Part shown: positions 32,263 through 45,222 of the stretch, piece after piece
How positions within the stretch are numbered: the stretch's first letter is position 1
Layout: each line of letters opens with the position of its first letter
Origin: Ignelater luminosus
Taxonomy: Eukaryota > Arthropoda > Insecta > Coleoptera > Elateridae
DNA: 64,000 nt
Reading direction: 5' to 3'
Assembly: GCA_011009095.1 (NCBI GenBank)
Contig: VTPC01090691.1
Span: 82,082 to 146,081 of the forward strand
Made by a program: the position numbers and the translations under genes
Notes under the pieces: generated by a model
What the model saw: only the letters and a program-made list of their open reading frames with translations
Told to the model about the DNA's origin: nothing
Database searches by the model: none

Positions 32263-35200
32263 AAGCAGCATAAGGCAAAGTAGTACAAAAAAGTTAGTAA
32301 ACAGAATCTGTAGAAGCGTGTTTGCTAAGCGAGATATGCCTGCCCACAATGTTATTATTATTATTACTACTAGTGTTACCGACCCAAGAACCACCTCTCC
32401 AAAGAAGCTCCGAATCCGAATCAGTTATTTAGTACAATGTCTACTGTCACACTGGATACTTCAGTGCATCAAGCATACTACGAAGAACTCAACGGTCAAA
32501 TTGAAGATTTCTATCTTTTGCCTTGTCATCAAAAAGAAAGAAAACCCACTTCGAGGATTCTAACTATCACATTCAAATCACAATTGTGATTAAGTGCATT
32601 ATATGAAAAAATTATTTTTTCTAAAGAAAAATTAAATATTTAGATTCTGGTTCAGCGGTAATCACAATAACATGTTAAAACAGTAGTTAAATACAAAATC
32701 GATAAATGTAGATTTTTCTTCAAAAAATCATTGATTTTGAATGGGTTCTAGGATCCTGAGAATGAAACTATACATAACTGAGATTTTGCATTCCCATTCC
32801 AATCCCGGGCAGTTACTATCTCTAAAAACTTATATTTGCTCCCCCCTCCCTGTTTGAATAATCGATTGTAACTTAATTATAGATGTTTTTAATGTTTTCT
32901 ACCCACTTAGTCTTCATAACAAAGTTTTTTAATTGATGGTACTTGGTGCTGAAACCTCAAAGCTATTTTAATTACTCAATGAGTTTTAACTATAAACACT
33001 AAAAAAATCTTAAAACGCCAGAAAACAGAGCACCGAGATATTACTACAAAGGAAGGAAACTGTTATAAGAGACATTCCTCTTCAGGCAGTAGTCAGATCT
33101 TGATTTATTTTACTTAAGCAGGTTGTAGTATCGTGGTGGTGTTAATTTCTATCGTGTCTACTCATTTGTGATTGTACTCCCATAGAAATGTTACTCCACA
33201 GATGTCTTATGTAAATATTGTAAGTATAGCAATCTTAATAATAATGTAAAAGCCAGGAGAGCAGATGCTGTAGTGTAGATAAGATTTTGATCTTACAGGT
33301 CCTTGTTGGCTGATAAATTACATGTTAAAAGTTGGTTTTTTATAAGCAACACGATTTCCTGCAGAACTGAACTTTAGTGGCCGGGAAGCCTACTAAACCT
33401 TTGCATCGGGAGGCAAACGATCTGGAGAACAAAGCAAGCAGTAGTCAATTTCTTCCCAGGTATGGACGTTTGTCGAGCAGCTGTAAAAAGTTAAGAACTT
33501 ATTATAAAAAACAACACAAAAGTTTGAGCTTATAGTAATCTGAGTTTAGAGAACTTTTAAATTGGAATATACAATTGGAATAATAAATAGCAAGTCTGCA
33601 ATACAATTCTATGTATTAAGTTTTAAAAAACAAACAACAAATATATCAAAATCAGTTGATCGCCAGTGCTTTTTTGATCTCGGGGGAAGACACAAACCCG
33701 GGTCAGACTTACCTTATGTTAATAATACACAAAAAACAAAGCAATAAAAATCAGTAAATACGTTTTATTACAGTTCAAAAACAAAAAAAAATTTGTATAA
33801 ACAAAACTTCCAACTTCATTACTAAACTCAGAATTAAGATGACGTCATCCAGATTATGTTCTTATTTACAAATAATTATGCTCTTGATGACATATGTATA
33901 ATAAAATTTCAAGCTATACTTATGATTATAAAAATAAATTTCAAAAATTTAAAAGAAACAAAGACGATTAGGTGACAAACCAATATTATCTTTATTTACA
34001 CTAACTATATTTTTAATAATATGATTAAAGTTGAAAACTGTAATTTTGTTTATAAAAGAAATTTTAAAAATTTTAAATCGAAAACAGTTCGATATCGAAC
34101 AAATATTTTCTGTATTCATAACTACATAGTTATATTCGTAGTCACACTCTAGGTTATTTCAAATAGTGATGTACGTGCAATCATAAATTTTTTATATCAA
34201 CTCACCAGAGCTAATTTACAATCAATTTCATTACACAATATTGCCTTTTCAAGTTCCAGCTCAGACAAGTTACCTGACTCTAAAAACCACACCTAGATTC
34301 ATATATCGTGTTTATTCGACTTTTATTTGATTCACTGGCACAGATTCTTTGTTGGTTTCTTAATTTTCACAAAGCTAAAACCTAAGCGGTTTGATAATTT
34401 AACGCCGGCAATTATCCTTGTCCAAACTTCAGAGAATAATGCAGGATAACCAAAATACAAAGTTGACGAACAGTATAATTTAATAGAATTTAACGACGAC
34501 AGAAAGTTTCCATTAAAACCCACACATTGGGGAATAAATTCCCAACAAAAACAATCACCAATTCAACATCTTGCTGCTTTAAGAATTGATGCCACAATAA
34601 TGAATTAACAGGACCGATAATGAACATCAAGAAGTGTAAGCCAGCGATGAATTCGAAATACGAAAATGACTTAACCTATAAAAATTAATTTAAAAAGGTT
34701 ATTGATAATTTTAGACATTTATTTTACTCTTTTAATTTGAATACAGACGTAATTCAAGCTTACTCTGCAAGGAGTTACTAAGATTTTTAAAGGTTCTATT
34801 TCTTTAAAACGAATAAATTGAATAGGAAAAGCCCAAAAACACACTAATTCAATGTAACAAATAAGCAAACCATATGTTAAATTCAATGATAATTTACAAA
34901 AGTTAATTTAACAAAATCGAAGATATCAACTTGCATTGTTATTTGATGTTTCCACACCAACCTAAATTAATGAATTCTTGGCGGGATTTTAAAAAACTTA
35001 AACGTGTATCTTATACAAAGTAACGAACCGTTACACAGCTTTGGAAAAAAGGTGATGTCGCAGCTAGGTGCATACACCTTCTGACTTAAGATGGATCTAG
35101 ACTGCATGAGGAAAGTCCAAGGCGGTAGAATCACCTGAGAGAATAAAGGACGAATCCACAAACTGACGACTTCACATTTACGTGTACTTCTGAGTCGAAC

Positions 35201-38200
35201 CAACGCTTGTTTGCTTGGAAAGTGGCCGTAAGTAAATATTTACTAATCATAGGTTCGGAGAACGAGCAGATCAAAGGGCCAAAACAGGCAATTTTTTGAA
35301 ACTCGAACTCTTCTCATCTATTTTGATAGATCTAGTTTATATTATCCCCCTGGGACCTAACAGGAACTCTGCACCGCCCCTCCGTACCCAGGTGAAAAAT
35401 AGGGGCGCCGATGCCCGAAATTAATGAAATTGAGTAGAGGGACTGTTTTTGACTCGCCGGCTGTTTTGTTCGTTCTAAGTTAACCAAAGTTGAGTTTGAC
35501 ATTATGGGAGTGTATAAGGGTTGGATGAGTTGAGGTTTTTTGCTAGATATTGAAATCCGAGAATCTAGTAGTACATTTTGAAGCAATTATGAGAGTTGAA
35601 TGCGGTGCACCATGGCTGTAAACGAAAAAAGTGTCGGGAGCCATGTGTTGTCCACCACGGCTATTCGGTACCAATTCTTTCCTCCGCTTCGGTGAACAAC
35701 TTATACCCACCACGGCACTTTAGATGTTAAAGTTTTTCTTGCTATCAATCAAACGGTAATAGCGCCTTGCGATTTTATTTCTGTGCGATTTTTCGGAATA
35801 GCTACCACAAGATACCTTATCATCGTGGCTCAGAAATCTTAGATTGTTTGATTTTCTTGGAATTTTTATCTTCCCGTGTAAGAAATCCGTTCTATGCTCT
35901 TTGTTAATTTAAATGACTCAAAGAGTTTTCTAGCGTAAAACTTAAAACTGTCAAATGATAAAAGCCTTAGTGAATCTGTTAACTATTTGGGTTATATTTG
36001 ATTTATTACTGTTTGTGATTAATAAGTTATAGGAGGAACTACCATATTATGATTGTATGTTTAGAATCTTTGAATCATTTGCTGAAGTTTCGTTAGAATC
36101 GCTGGAGGTAGCTATAGTTATCAAAGTTTGAAGTTTTCATTTAGTGCGTTCAAATACAATTTCGACATCCTTTTTTTAAATTCATCTGCTATGATTTGCA
36201 TTCTACTGGACAAATAAGGTTCTCGTCTGTGTTCAATTCCCTAATAACAGAAAAATTTTTCTGGTTATGACTCTTATCTGATCGTATTGACCGTAGATTT
36301 CTCCAGCAACTTTAGCTTTCTGTTTATAAATTTGTTAAACTGAAAAACACGAGTAAGTAGACCGATGATCATAGAATTTTTGTATTGTATTGTACATATT
36401 CTGTTAATACTCGATAAAGAGGCCAAATTGCTTTCCTTTCAATTTTCTTATGGAGTTTTTGAGTTTGGGTAAATTTTCCTGCTCTGGGAAGATAAAGGGC
36501 TAAAGACCTAAAAGTTTTCTTAAAATAAATTTTGTACTGAATAAACAATGATAATTACTGTAATAAAAACTATTTTAATTTTAAACGCGCATAACCAGAC
36601 CTTTTCTAAACATAGTTTCGCCCGCGATAGTGCAGACAATAACATCTTCATGTGTTTATAAGCAATTAAATTATACAATTCATCAGAAACCCACAATCCT
36701 ACTACTCGTTTCCTACAAAGGAAAACACACTAACTATATTCCAGCACAATACAGATAGATAACAACCATGTTAATTCAAAAATTAAAAATTCAATTTATT
36801 CCTACAACTCATACAAGTTATCTTTTTGTTACAATTTTAAAGTTATTATTATTATTGGTGTCATACCTTTCTTTCTGTTTCTTAACACACCTACGCAGTG
36901 TGGGCTATTCTGGCAGTTAATTACGCTTTCAGCTGCTATTCCAGCAGCTGCCTAGTGTTGTCATTGGAATTTATTTAATGAAATCGGTTTTCATTAATAG
37001 GAAAGTATAACAAAACTTAATTGCCCTCGGAAAATATCTCTTCTAGATTTATGTGGTTTTATTATTGTCTACTAGTTATTTTACATTGTAAATTTCTAAT
37101 CTATAAAGGAAAATCGCAAAACAGGAACAGATCGTTTGAGGATCAGTAAATTCTAATTCTGTTTATAGTATAGAAGCATGTAGTTGTAGGTAATAGTGAA
37201 GAGCTTAAGAACGAAAGCGATGTAAAATTAACGAGGCGTGTGTGTTTGTATATGTTAACGGTATAAGGACTTATTTAGTGAGAAAATAAATATTAGAAAG
37301 CTTTCCTTATTTAGATATTGAAAATAAAATGTTCATTTAGAAGGAACTATTAATGGTCATTTGCAATAAATCAACTAGGAACGTACTAAGTGTTAGCTTA
37401 TTAATTACACGTGTAATAATTATTAAGGAATATTCTTATTTAGAAACTTAGGAAAAATTTGCAATAGTTGTTAATTAGAATAAAACCACAATTTTTTGTC
37501 TCTCTTATCTGTCTCACTTATTTGATTTAGATAATTTTCCTCCAATCTTTGTAATAGTTATAAATGAGCTTTTGCCTTTTAATTTACTTAATCAAACTGA
37601 TCAATACAAATAGTGTCAAACCAGATTCCAGCTGTGAATTCTGCAACAGCAGTCTCATGACTTTAATTTTTTCATAAATAATTGAATAGCAGCTTTAAAT
37701 CCGAGATTCTTTAAATTAAACAGTCACAGATTCATGATAACAACGCGAAATAATCTTGCAGTATCTGTAACTGATGCTTGACTTCAGAAAACTAGAGTTG
37801 AAGAGAGAGCGAGAGTTTGGTTCTTGAAGTTTTTGGTTAGCTTTTGTTTCTTCTAACTGTGTAGCTTGAGTGTAGACGAACCGAATCAACGGCTAGATGC
37901 TATCCCCTAATAGAGAATTTGCAACAAAAGGAAGGAGTTAGCAATAGATCATAAAAAGATAGTCTTAGCTCAAATTTGATGGTTACGGTCTGTTATTACA
38001 ATAGACAACATCTAAAGACACGTTTACTACTAGAATGGATTTTAAATGCCATTTGAAGATCATATCCTTAGGAATTGAAAGTGAAGTGATCAATACTACC
38101 GATGCCGTTTTCAGAATCGTATGTTAACAAACATGAATAGTGTAGAATTGGGCCAGACCGTAAACGTATCTTTTGAAAGAGCAGTAGAGCCAGTAAATAA

Positions 38201-39399
38201 CTCAAGCCCTTTTGGATAATTTAGTCCGCCAAAAAACCATCATTTTCGATGTACCAGCAAGGTTTAGTCTAACTAAGCCAAATGTTAGGTTAATAAATAC
38301 GAAAAAACTTCAATTGATTAACTACTGAGAATTGATAAATTATCCAGACTTACAATAAAAATCATTTTTATAAAAGAGCCAAGGAATTTCCCAATTTGCA
38401 TGTCCAACTTCATTAACCCATAGTATAGCTGTGCATCCTTGAAACTTGAGTTTCGCTAGAGATTCTGAAGTGTGTTGATGAACTGCAGCTTACAAAAACT
38501 CTAATCTGGTTTAGTTCAATTCGATAAACAGTTAGCTGCTAGGACAAACTCGTGTCTCAACTGAAAGTCGATCTCTTGTCCTACAATTATGAAAAATGCA
38601 AGGTAACGCAGAAAGAGTGACAATGCTACCTGCTATAATTGAGAACCTGTATCGACCGTAAAGATAAAAATATGCAACCTACAACCGAGATTCTCAGAAG
38701 AAACACTCTTTTTGAAAATACATAACATTATAAAAATTTATAACGCCATCTTGTGTGATAGAGTTATCAAATTTGCAAACCACGAAATTTTGACCAGCCA
38801 ATGCTTAATTGATGCCTGAATTATTAGAGCCAGACCAAAGTGAACAAGAACATGAGGATAAAGAAAGCCAACTTGGAAACTCAACAAGGCAATGACTTCT
38901 TCTTATGCCTCAACGGGCACAGCATCAAAGCCTAGTAAATAAGAATTATTCAAATGATTTTTGAAGACTTGAAAAATCTTGTAAATCCCGAGAAATAGCA
39001 TGGATTAGAGATGAGCCAGAACGTTTCATCATCGACTACCTACAATTAAACTTACTTTCAATCAACGGGACTTTAATAATCAGCAACGATAAGGCATTAT
39101 AGCCAGTTGTAGGGGTGATACAAATATTTATCAGAATTAGTAACATCACCAAAATCATATCATTAGTATGCATTATATAGCTCCAGGAGCGGAATTGCCA
39201 GATCTCTATTACAATGGACTTCGCTGACATCTCTACAATAAACAAAGCGCAAGATGTGTTCCCTCTGATACCAAAACAACTTGCTAAATTAAGTCAAGCA
39301 ATCGAACAATCTCAAAAACTAAAGGGTTTAGAAAACAGAAATTTAATAACCCATAAAGGCAATGCGAGAGAGACTGAATAAATTAAACAAAGGCATTTC
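32263..39399. other. Long AT-rich region, no recognised gene
   Basis: No named element or exon. Points of note: a 12-bp palindrome GATGACGTCATC at 33838-33849; a GC-richer patch at 35340-35740, whose minus-strand frame at 35332-35586 (84 codons) has no recognised motif and which contains a short inverted pair CCTGGG/CCCAGG; and weakly coding-like but unassignable sequence at 38780-39240, which might be a degraded upstream part of the Gypsy-like fossil that follows. Confidence 0.35.
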
Positions 39400-39429
39400 T
39401 TAGTTTTTTCAGCAATAAGTGCTCATCAA

Positions 39430-39870
39430 TATTGAAAACTAAACAAGAAACCTTGAAGCAACCCTATAATATCAGTGATGAAGCCCAGTGGGAAATACAG
39501 ACTGTGCTTCGATGGGCGAAACCTCAACTCAATAACCGAAACAGGCGTCTCAGACATTTTGAACAAACTGATGGACGTCAAGTATTTGTCTTCAATTGAC
39601 TTGAGAATCTCATGTTTTAATTGCTTTAGAAAAGTTGGGTATGGAGAAGCGTTGATTTTAATTACATGGTAAATGTTTGAGCTTAAGAGATGCTTTTCGG
39701 TCGGTACAATGCAGCTCAAACCTAACAAAGTTTACTAGATTGCATATCTCCAGAAACACTACAAGCAAATGTACCTGCCTACTTTGACGAAGTTATGGTA
39801 GTAGCAAATACTTTTTAGAAGCATACTGTAAAGGAATAGATTCACGCTTACCAAAAAATTCATAAATTTG
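39430..39870 (+). mobile_element. Gypsy-like reverse transcriptase fossil
   Basis: A small pol fragment of an LTR retrotransposon. It shows MKPSGKYRLCFDGRNLNSIT and ILNKLMDVKYLSSIDL, the conserved start of the reverse transcriptase palm in the Ty3/Gypsy group. Weak similarity to the next conserved blocks continues to about 39870. It is broken in several places, lacks recognisable LTRs, gag, RNase H and integrase, and looks old. Treated as a fossil. Confidence 0.7.
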
Positions 39871-40044
39871 ACGCCGATACTGATGTTGTCAAATTACCAG
39901 AATGGGTTCGAGGAACAAATTACTCCATTGTTGATTTAAACAGGAGTAATCTGATCCTTGTCTATCGTTTGTTTGTCGGTTCTCTTCGAAAAGGAATTTT
40001 CTGAGGCAGCTCCACTCACTCGACCTTAAAGAAGGACAGTTCAA

Positions 40045-40056
40045 TAAATCCTGATA
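40045..40056 (+). repeat. Target-site duplication, left copy
   Basis: TAAATCCTGATA, identical to 41244-41255. The two copies bracket the GC-rich 1187-bp segment between them. Confidence 0.8.
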
Positions 40057-41243
40057 ATGTGTTGTCAAGGTTGATTTCCCGCCGGAGGCGGAAGGCTGTT
40101 ATAAGTCTCTTCAGGGACTTCTTCAGCCGATCAGGATGGCTATTACTGTTGAGCGAGGTAAAAGATGTTCTTCGTTTGCGTTCATAGTTTTGCCTTGTTT
40201 GAACTTGACTGTAGCGTCGCGAGGAGGGCCGTTGGCAGCATGGAGTTGTTGTCGGCGTCCGGTACTGCAGCTGATGTTAATGCTGAAGGGCAAAGGTGAG
40301 CTGGACGGCATTTGGCGGTTGGCGGTTCGTGGTATACTGGAAGTGTAGTGGCCGGAGCCCGAAAGGCGTGGCTTGTTGACTTGTGGTTGAATTGATGGAA
40401 AAGGGCTTTTGAGGGCGTTGGTTTTTGCCGGAGGCTTCTGATGCTGGTGCATGCGTTGGCGGTTGATGTTATGAGACCTTTTCGTGGTGTTGATACGATC
40501 CAGGATAGCGTCAAAGCGTATTTATTGTTATAGGGGTAAATGACCCCTATGTAACGGAAGTGAATTTGGTGCCTACTGGTCGTAGCGATGTTAAAATGCC
40601 GGACTGCAGTGGAGAAGACTAGTGTTGGGTGCGCGACAGGGTCGATGGATATGATTAGATATCCATTGGCTGTCGCAGGTGATGTTGGGGTTGATCCTGG
40701 TGGTCGCTGGAGAAAAAGTGCACAACGTTCGCAGGAGAAGAACTGACACTCGTGAAAAAACTTGATGGTGGTGTTGTTACGGCATACAAACAGTCTTCAG
40801 AGCCACACCCCTACTCGCGCGGTGTAGGGGGTGAGCTCGGTAGCGGCCGCTAGGCGTAGATGGTGACAGTGGTGAAGGGGACTTCGGGGCCGCGAACCTA
40901 CTTGCGTCGCGGCCCGGGACGCGTTCGGAGTACGGACACCCGGGAGAGCACGGAAATCAAACACCCGCGCCATAGTCGCGCCTCTCCACCTAGGCAACGA
41001 CGTACGCGGGTGGAAAGGGACACCGGCTCAGGGGGCCTGCGCCGACCCACGAAACGCAGGATATCCCGGCTGGAAGGCCGGAGCCACTACTGGGCCTTCA
41101 CCCCCCGGAGCGAAGGTTGACAGTAGCAGCTGCAACAGGACGTACCGACCGGGCTGAATTGTCTGACACGAGCCAGTACACAGCACTGGGTAAGGAGCGG
41201 GAGGACCACAGCCGATGTCTGCACCGAACGGACACTACGCGGG
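40057..41243 (-). mobile_element. GC-rich 1.19-kb insertion of unknown class
   Basis: A sharply bounded GC-rich block in AT-rich DNA, flanked by a perfect 12-bp direct repeat, so it is an insertion. There are no terminal inverted repeats, no TG...CA LTR ends and no poly(A) at either side. Minus orientation seems likely. Read that way, it begins with a very GC-rich leader (41243 down to about 40800) and continues with overlapping Ser/Pro/Thr-rich frames (40182-40514, 40123-40452). It ends with a stem-loop (AAGTC...GACTT, 40110-40130) near GCCTCCGGCGGG, resembling the 3' stem-loops of some non-LTR elements. A perfect hairpin ATAGGGGT-AAATG-ACCCCTAT lies at 40530-40550. The reading frames may be chance, since stops are rare in GC-rich DNA. 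Most likely a non-autonomous or 5'-leader-derived retroelement; class unresolved. Confidence 0.7.
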
Positions 41244-41255
41244 TAAATCCTGATA
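41244..41255 (+). repeat. Target-site duplication, right copy
   Basis: TAAATCCTGATA, identical to 40045-40056. Confidence 0.8.
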
Positions 41256-43312
41256 TAAATTCATAGCAAATTTAGGTTCTACACGGGATAAATAAGATTT
41301 CGTATAACTTTCCTACGACACTGATAATGCCTGAGAAAATAGTTTGCTAGACACGACTTCAAAACAGGTCTGGGTTTGCAGGATGAACAATTGCAAAACA
41401 GTGAAGGTTCCCCACGATAGATTCCCCTGGAGGAAAATGTAGTGTGAAAATCTTAAAGAAAATTGCTTAGAAGTATGGAATTTCTATCAAGCTCTTTCTG
41501 GTCTAGATCTCGAGGAAAATGGGATCTTATTCTGGTAGAAACTGTGTATCTCCTCGCACGAATGGCAAACTGATACTATTATGAAGACAAATTGAAACAT
41601 GATGCTTAAGAACTTTACTGACACATTCTACTAACATAAAGCTTAATAAAAAAGAGTCTAAAGCTTCTTTCTAACGGACAGTCTAGAAGTTTTCGATGAC
41701 AATCTACTTCTGTTTGCAAGAATTATTTATGTGTTTTGGGTCATTCTACTGAGTGTTAGTCAACAAACTAAAACCAAACTTCACAATCTATGATTTTAAA
41801 TATGACATAATCAGTGAAATTTAGAAAATACAAATGTAAATACAACCCAGTTTTGACATTTAACTTCATTATAAGCATTTAGACAGTTGTTCCTTTTTTT
41901 TAGACTCTTTATACCGTTTATAGTAATTAGTCAACAAGGGGTTGAACTTTCAAAATCATGTTGATTGAGGAGGGTAGTAACTGTAGTGGTACATTTGGAA
42001 TTGAACCCCCCATAAAGGTAAAGATAGGCGTAATTGAATACAACTGAGTATGGACTGGAAAAACTCTTTGTTTTAAACTCTTTAAACACTCTTTAACCCT
42101 CTTAAAAACTCTAAAAAAGAACTCTAAAGAAACTCTTTAACAGTATCTCATTCAATCTGATGAAAGCTTACTCATAGCTTTCAAGCAAGAAGTATACATA
42201 CATATACCGTGACTTTTAAAAGATATTGCGTTCATAAAAAGAGAAAATTTGGTTAGATCTGACTAAGTTACGAGTTTGTTCTCCTCCGAAGATGAAGCCG
42301 TTCTTCAACACAACACAAAACTCCTAATTGTGTCGAGCAAAAAGAAATAGCTAAGTGCACCCTCCATTGTAGGAAGAAACGTTGAGATTTAAATCTTGTA
42401 ACCATTGCATTGGTTTGAAACAGTATTGGTTACAAAGAATGTTTAACTGAGAATTTGTGACCTGAACTACATTGGTGTTTGATAATGAGTGACGGCAAAA
42501 AGAAGTCAATTTCATGCAGCGCGAATAAAAAATGCTGTAGATGTTTTCTACTCATAAGACCTGCTGCAAAGATCTTCTGAAGCAACTAAATTGCTAATGT
42601 GGTCTTCGTAAATACCTACATTATCTTATAAAGTATTCTCATTTTTCTATTTTTCTGGCTTCTTTAGAAAGTATTAACTCCTATATGTAACAGAAGCTAA
42701 CCAATAAAATCATTATTACCTTACCACAGAAACGAACATTGCTTATGTTTGCTCAACTTAATTCTAATAAGGACAAACAGTTCTTCAAAAGAATGTTTGA
42801 AAAATAAATAAAATCTATCCAACTAACTTTTGCAACTGAAAGGTTATCATCATTGATGTTTAGTGACGTCAGTATGTTCTTTAGTTTAGTTTCAATGACA
42901 CAACAATACGTATTATGCTATAATTATTATGTTTTGAATTACATTTTGCCTTTGTACCATTGTTTTTCAAACAGCAACACAACAATAAATCATTTTTCAA
43001 TAAAAACAGTGACGTCACGATTTTTGTAAAAAGAACTCTCGTGTAGAAGCTTCGCTATTATTATTACAAAATAATTATGATGTATTTCAGAACTCGAGAA
43101 GCTTTTTCTGTGAAAATCAGAGTTAGAAAAAGCTAGGCTCTTGATCTACCTATTTAGTGTTGTTTATTTAATATTTATAGATAACATTATATTGCCTACT
43201 TTCTCTGATATACAAAGAATTAGAAATTAAATATCAGCATCTCGATGTGAAGAAATGTAATTTTCAAAGCTGATTATATCACTCTTTCGATTTTCATTTC
43301 GATAAGGTAATT
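41256..43312. other. AT-rich region, no recognised gene
   Basis: Holds a low-complexity patch at about 42059-42145 made of repeated AACTCTTTA/AACTCTAAA words, and two CRE palindromes TGACGTCA at 42864-42871 and 43010-43017, only 146 bp apart. No coding sequence or element recognised. Confidence 0.4.
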
Positions 43313-43643
43313 ACAGAGAAATTCACAAATTAGTTAAAGAAAATTGCAAATGTTGATCAAATAACATCTGTTAACATTTACTCACATATGGTAGACTGTA
43401 CAGCCAGAGACCTAAGTCCTAGTATGTTTAATCACTATTTAGCAACAGGATTTATTACATAAATGTCTTCTTTGAACAATAGAATGATGAGATGTAAATG
43501 GTAGCAAGTCAAGACTTGCCTTGCTTGCAGGGCGTTAATATTCTTCAAATATCAACAGCAAAGCCTACTTTTTATTGCTACTGGGTAACCGATCGCTTCT
43601 AAGGCAATCAGAGGTCCAGATGAGGTAAAACACAGAAACGGGA
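43313..43643 (+). repeat. Long direct repeat, left copy
   Basis: 331 bp that aligns with 45223-45533 from ACAGAGAAATTCA to AGAAACGG. About 95 bp around 43500-43594 differ at only five positions; the outer parts are more diverged. The left copy carries roughly 40 bp (around 43449-43490) absent from the right copy. It ends exactly where LINE coding similarity begins. Confidence 0.9.
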
Positions 43644-45221
43644 ACGAATAAAGAAGAAAGACGTGGTTTTTTAATAGAAAACCTGAATGCTAAAGTTGGA
43701 TTGGAAAACTGTAGACTAGAACACGTGATGGGACAGCACGGCGTTGGTGAAATAAACAACAACGGAAAGCGACTTGTAACTCTGTGTACTAATCACAATT
43801 TAATAATAGGTGGGACTGTGTTTGCACATAAAACGTGCCATAAAATTACTTGGAGATTACCAGATTATGTTACCAAAAAATCAGATAGACCACATATGTG
43901 ATTAGCAAGAGTTTTAGGAGGTCTTTACGGGATGTAAGAAACAAAGGAAAGAAAAGTGGCAATAGGAGTGTTAAGAGCTAGCAGAACGAAACATCAAAAA
44001 GTAAGGGAACAAGATGAGTATACGATCACAGACAAAAGAATGAAGAATAAGGTAAGGAAAGATAGGAGAAAGTGGACTGATGAGCAGGCGGGGATAACGA
44101 AAGAGGCAGTAAGTCCAGGGGATGTAAGCGAACTTTATAAGATCATCAAGACCCTGTCGAAGAAACGCTTCAACCAAAACCGGCCTATCGTAAATAAAGA
44201 TGATACGCTTCTGACATCGCCAGAGGATCAGTTGAAAAGATGGGAAAAGCATTTTTCGGAAGTGTTCAATACGGGCGGGGCAACAGAAATAGAAGAAGAG
44301 GAAATGGAAATGGCCTGAATATAGAAACTCACGGGCCATCTTTAGCTGAAATACGGCAAGCAATGAGACAGCTGAGGAAAGCTCCAGGAAATGATAGTAT
44401 AAACTCAGGGTTACTCAAGACAGACTTGGATTTGACCGCCAGGATTCTGCAGACACTGTTAAAACAAATCTGGGATCAAGATCTGATTCCCTCGGATTGA
44501 AAGAAAAGAGTTAGTGTAAAACTCTTCAAAAAATGTAATAACTGGAGAGGAATTGTCAAGTATTGTCAAGAATAATTCTCGAGAGGACAAACGAGAGTAT
44601 TGAGAGACAACTTAGAAAGGAACAGGCTGGTTTCCGAAGACACCGAAGCTGCGCCGACTTGATCAACACCTTAAGGATTGTTATAGAGCAGAGTAGAACA
44701 GTGGCAGAGTGCAGTTTCCCTGGAATTTATTGACTTTGAGAAAGCGTTTGATTTTGTTAGCAGGAGGTTTACGCAAAGCACTCTGAAGTCATACGGCAAG
44801 ACTGCATTCTCTCTCTCACTCTTTTTCTGCTCGTCCTTGGTAGTGTTATGGAGGTTTTTGTAAACAGATGATTATGATGTATTGTAGGAGTAACGTAACC
44901 AGACACACTGTGGACCCTCACAGGCCAAAAAACCATAAGCTTAGAAATTCAGAAGAAGAAATAAAGCTGGATAGGCCACAAATTGAGGAAGCAGATGGGA
45001 CGGTAAAGAAAGCAGCGCTAAACTGGAACTCCCAAGGGGCGGGAAGGTAGAATTGGACAAGGAAGGCTTGGAAGAGAACAGTTGAGCCAGAGGTACCGAG
45101 GATAGGAAAGACATGGAGTGAAGTAAAAAGGCTGGCGCTGGATAGAAAAGAATGGAGGCTTTTTGTTTCGGCCTTATATTTCAACCCTGGAAACAAAAGG
45201 TACTAAGCCAAGTAAGTCAAT
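43644..45221 (+). mobile_element. LINE fragment bounded by long direct repeats
   Basis: Plus-strand non-LTR retrotransposon remnant. It starts in the endonuclease (FLIENLNAKVGLENC, GEINNNGKRLV), continues through the linker (RTKHQKVREQDEY, KDRRKWTDEQA, LYKIIKTLSKKRFNQNRPIV) and reaches LLTSPEDQLKRWEKHFSEVF. It then shows ETHGPSLAEIRQAMRQLRKAPGN-type text and SLEFIDFEKAFDFVSRR (palm motif A, about 44728-44770). Most of the catalytic domain is deleted after 44790. The C terminus follows (ALNWNSQGAGR, WKRTVEPEVPRIGKTWSEV, LDRKEWRLFVSALYFNPGN, KRY then stop near 45203). It lies precisely between two copies of a repeat of more than 300 bp, which is either a very long target duplication or a tandem duplication. 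Confidence 0.88.
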
Positions 45222-45222
45222 C

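Noticed and set aside
33661-33715. GC-rich word pair GGGGGAAG/AACCCGGG as a tRNA-like arm
   Set aside because: No box A at the right distance and no foldable arms.
40123-41120. Several overlapping open frames of 66-110 codons on both strands
   Set aside because: They lie in the GC-rich insertion, where stops are rare, and overlap one another; Ser/Pro-rich peptides without a recognised domain are not enough to call a gene.
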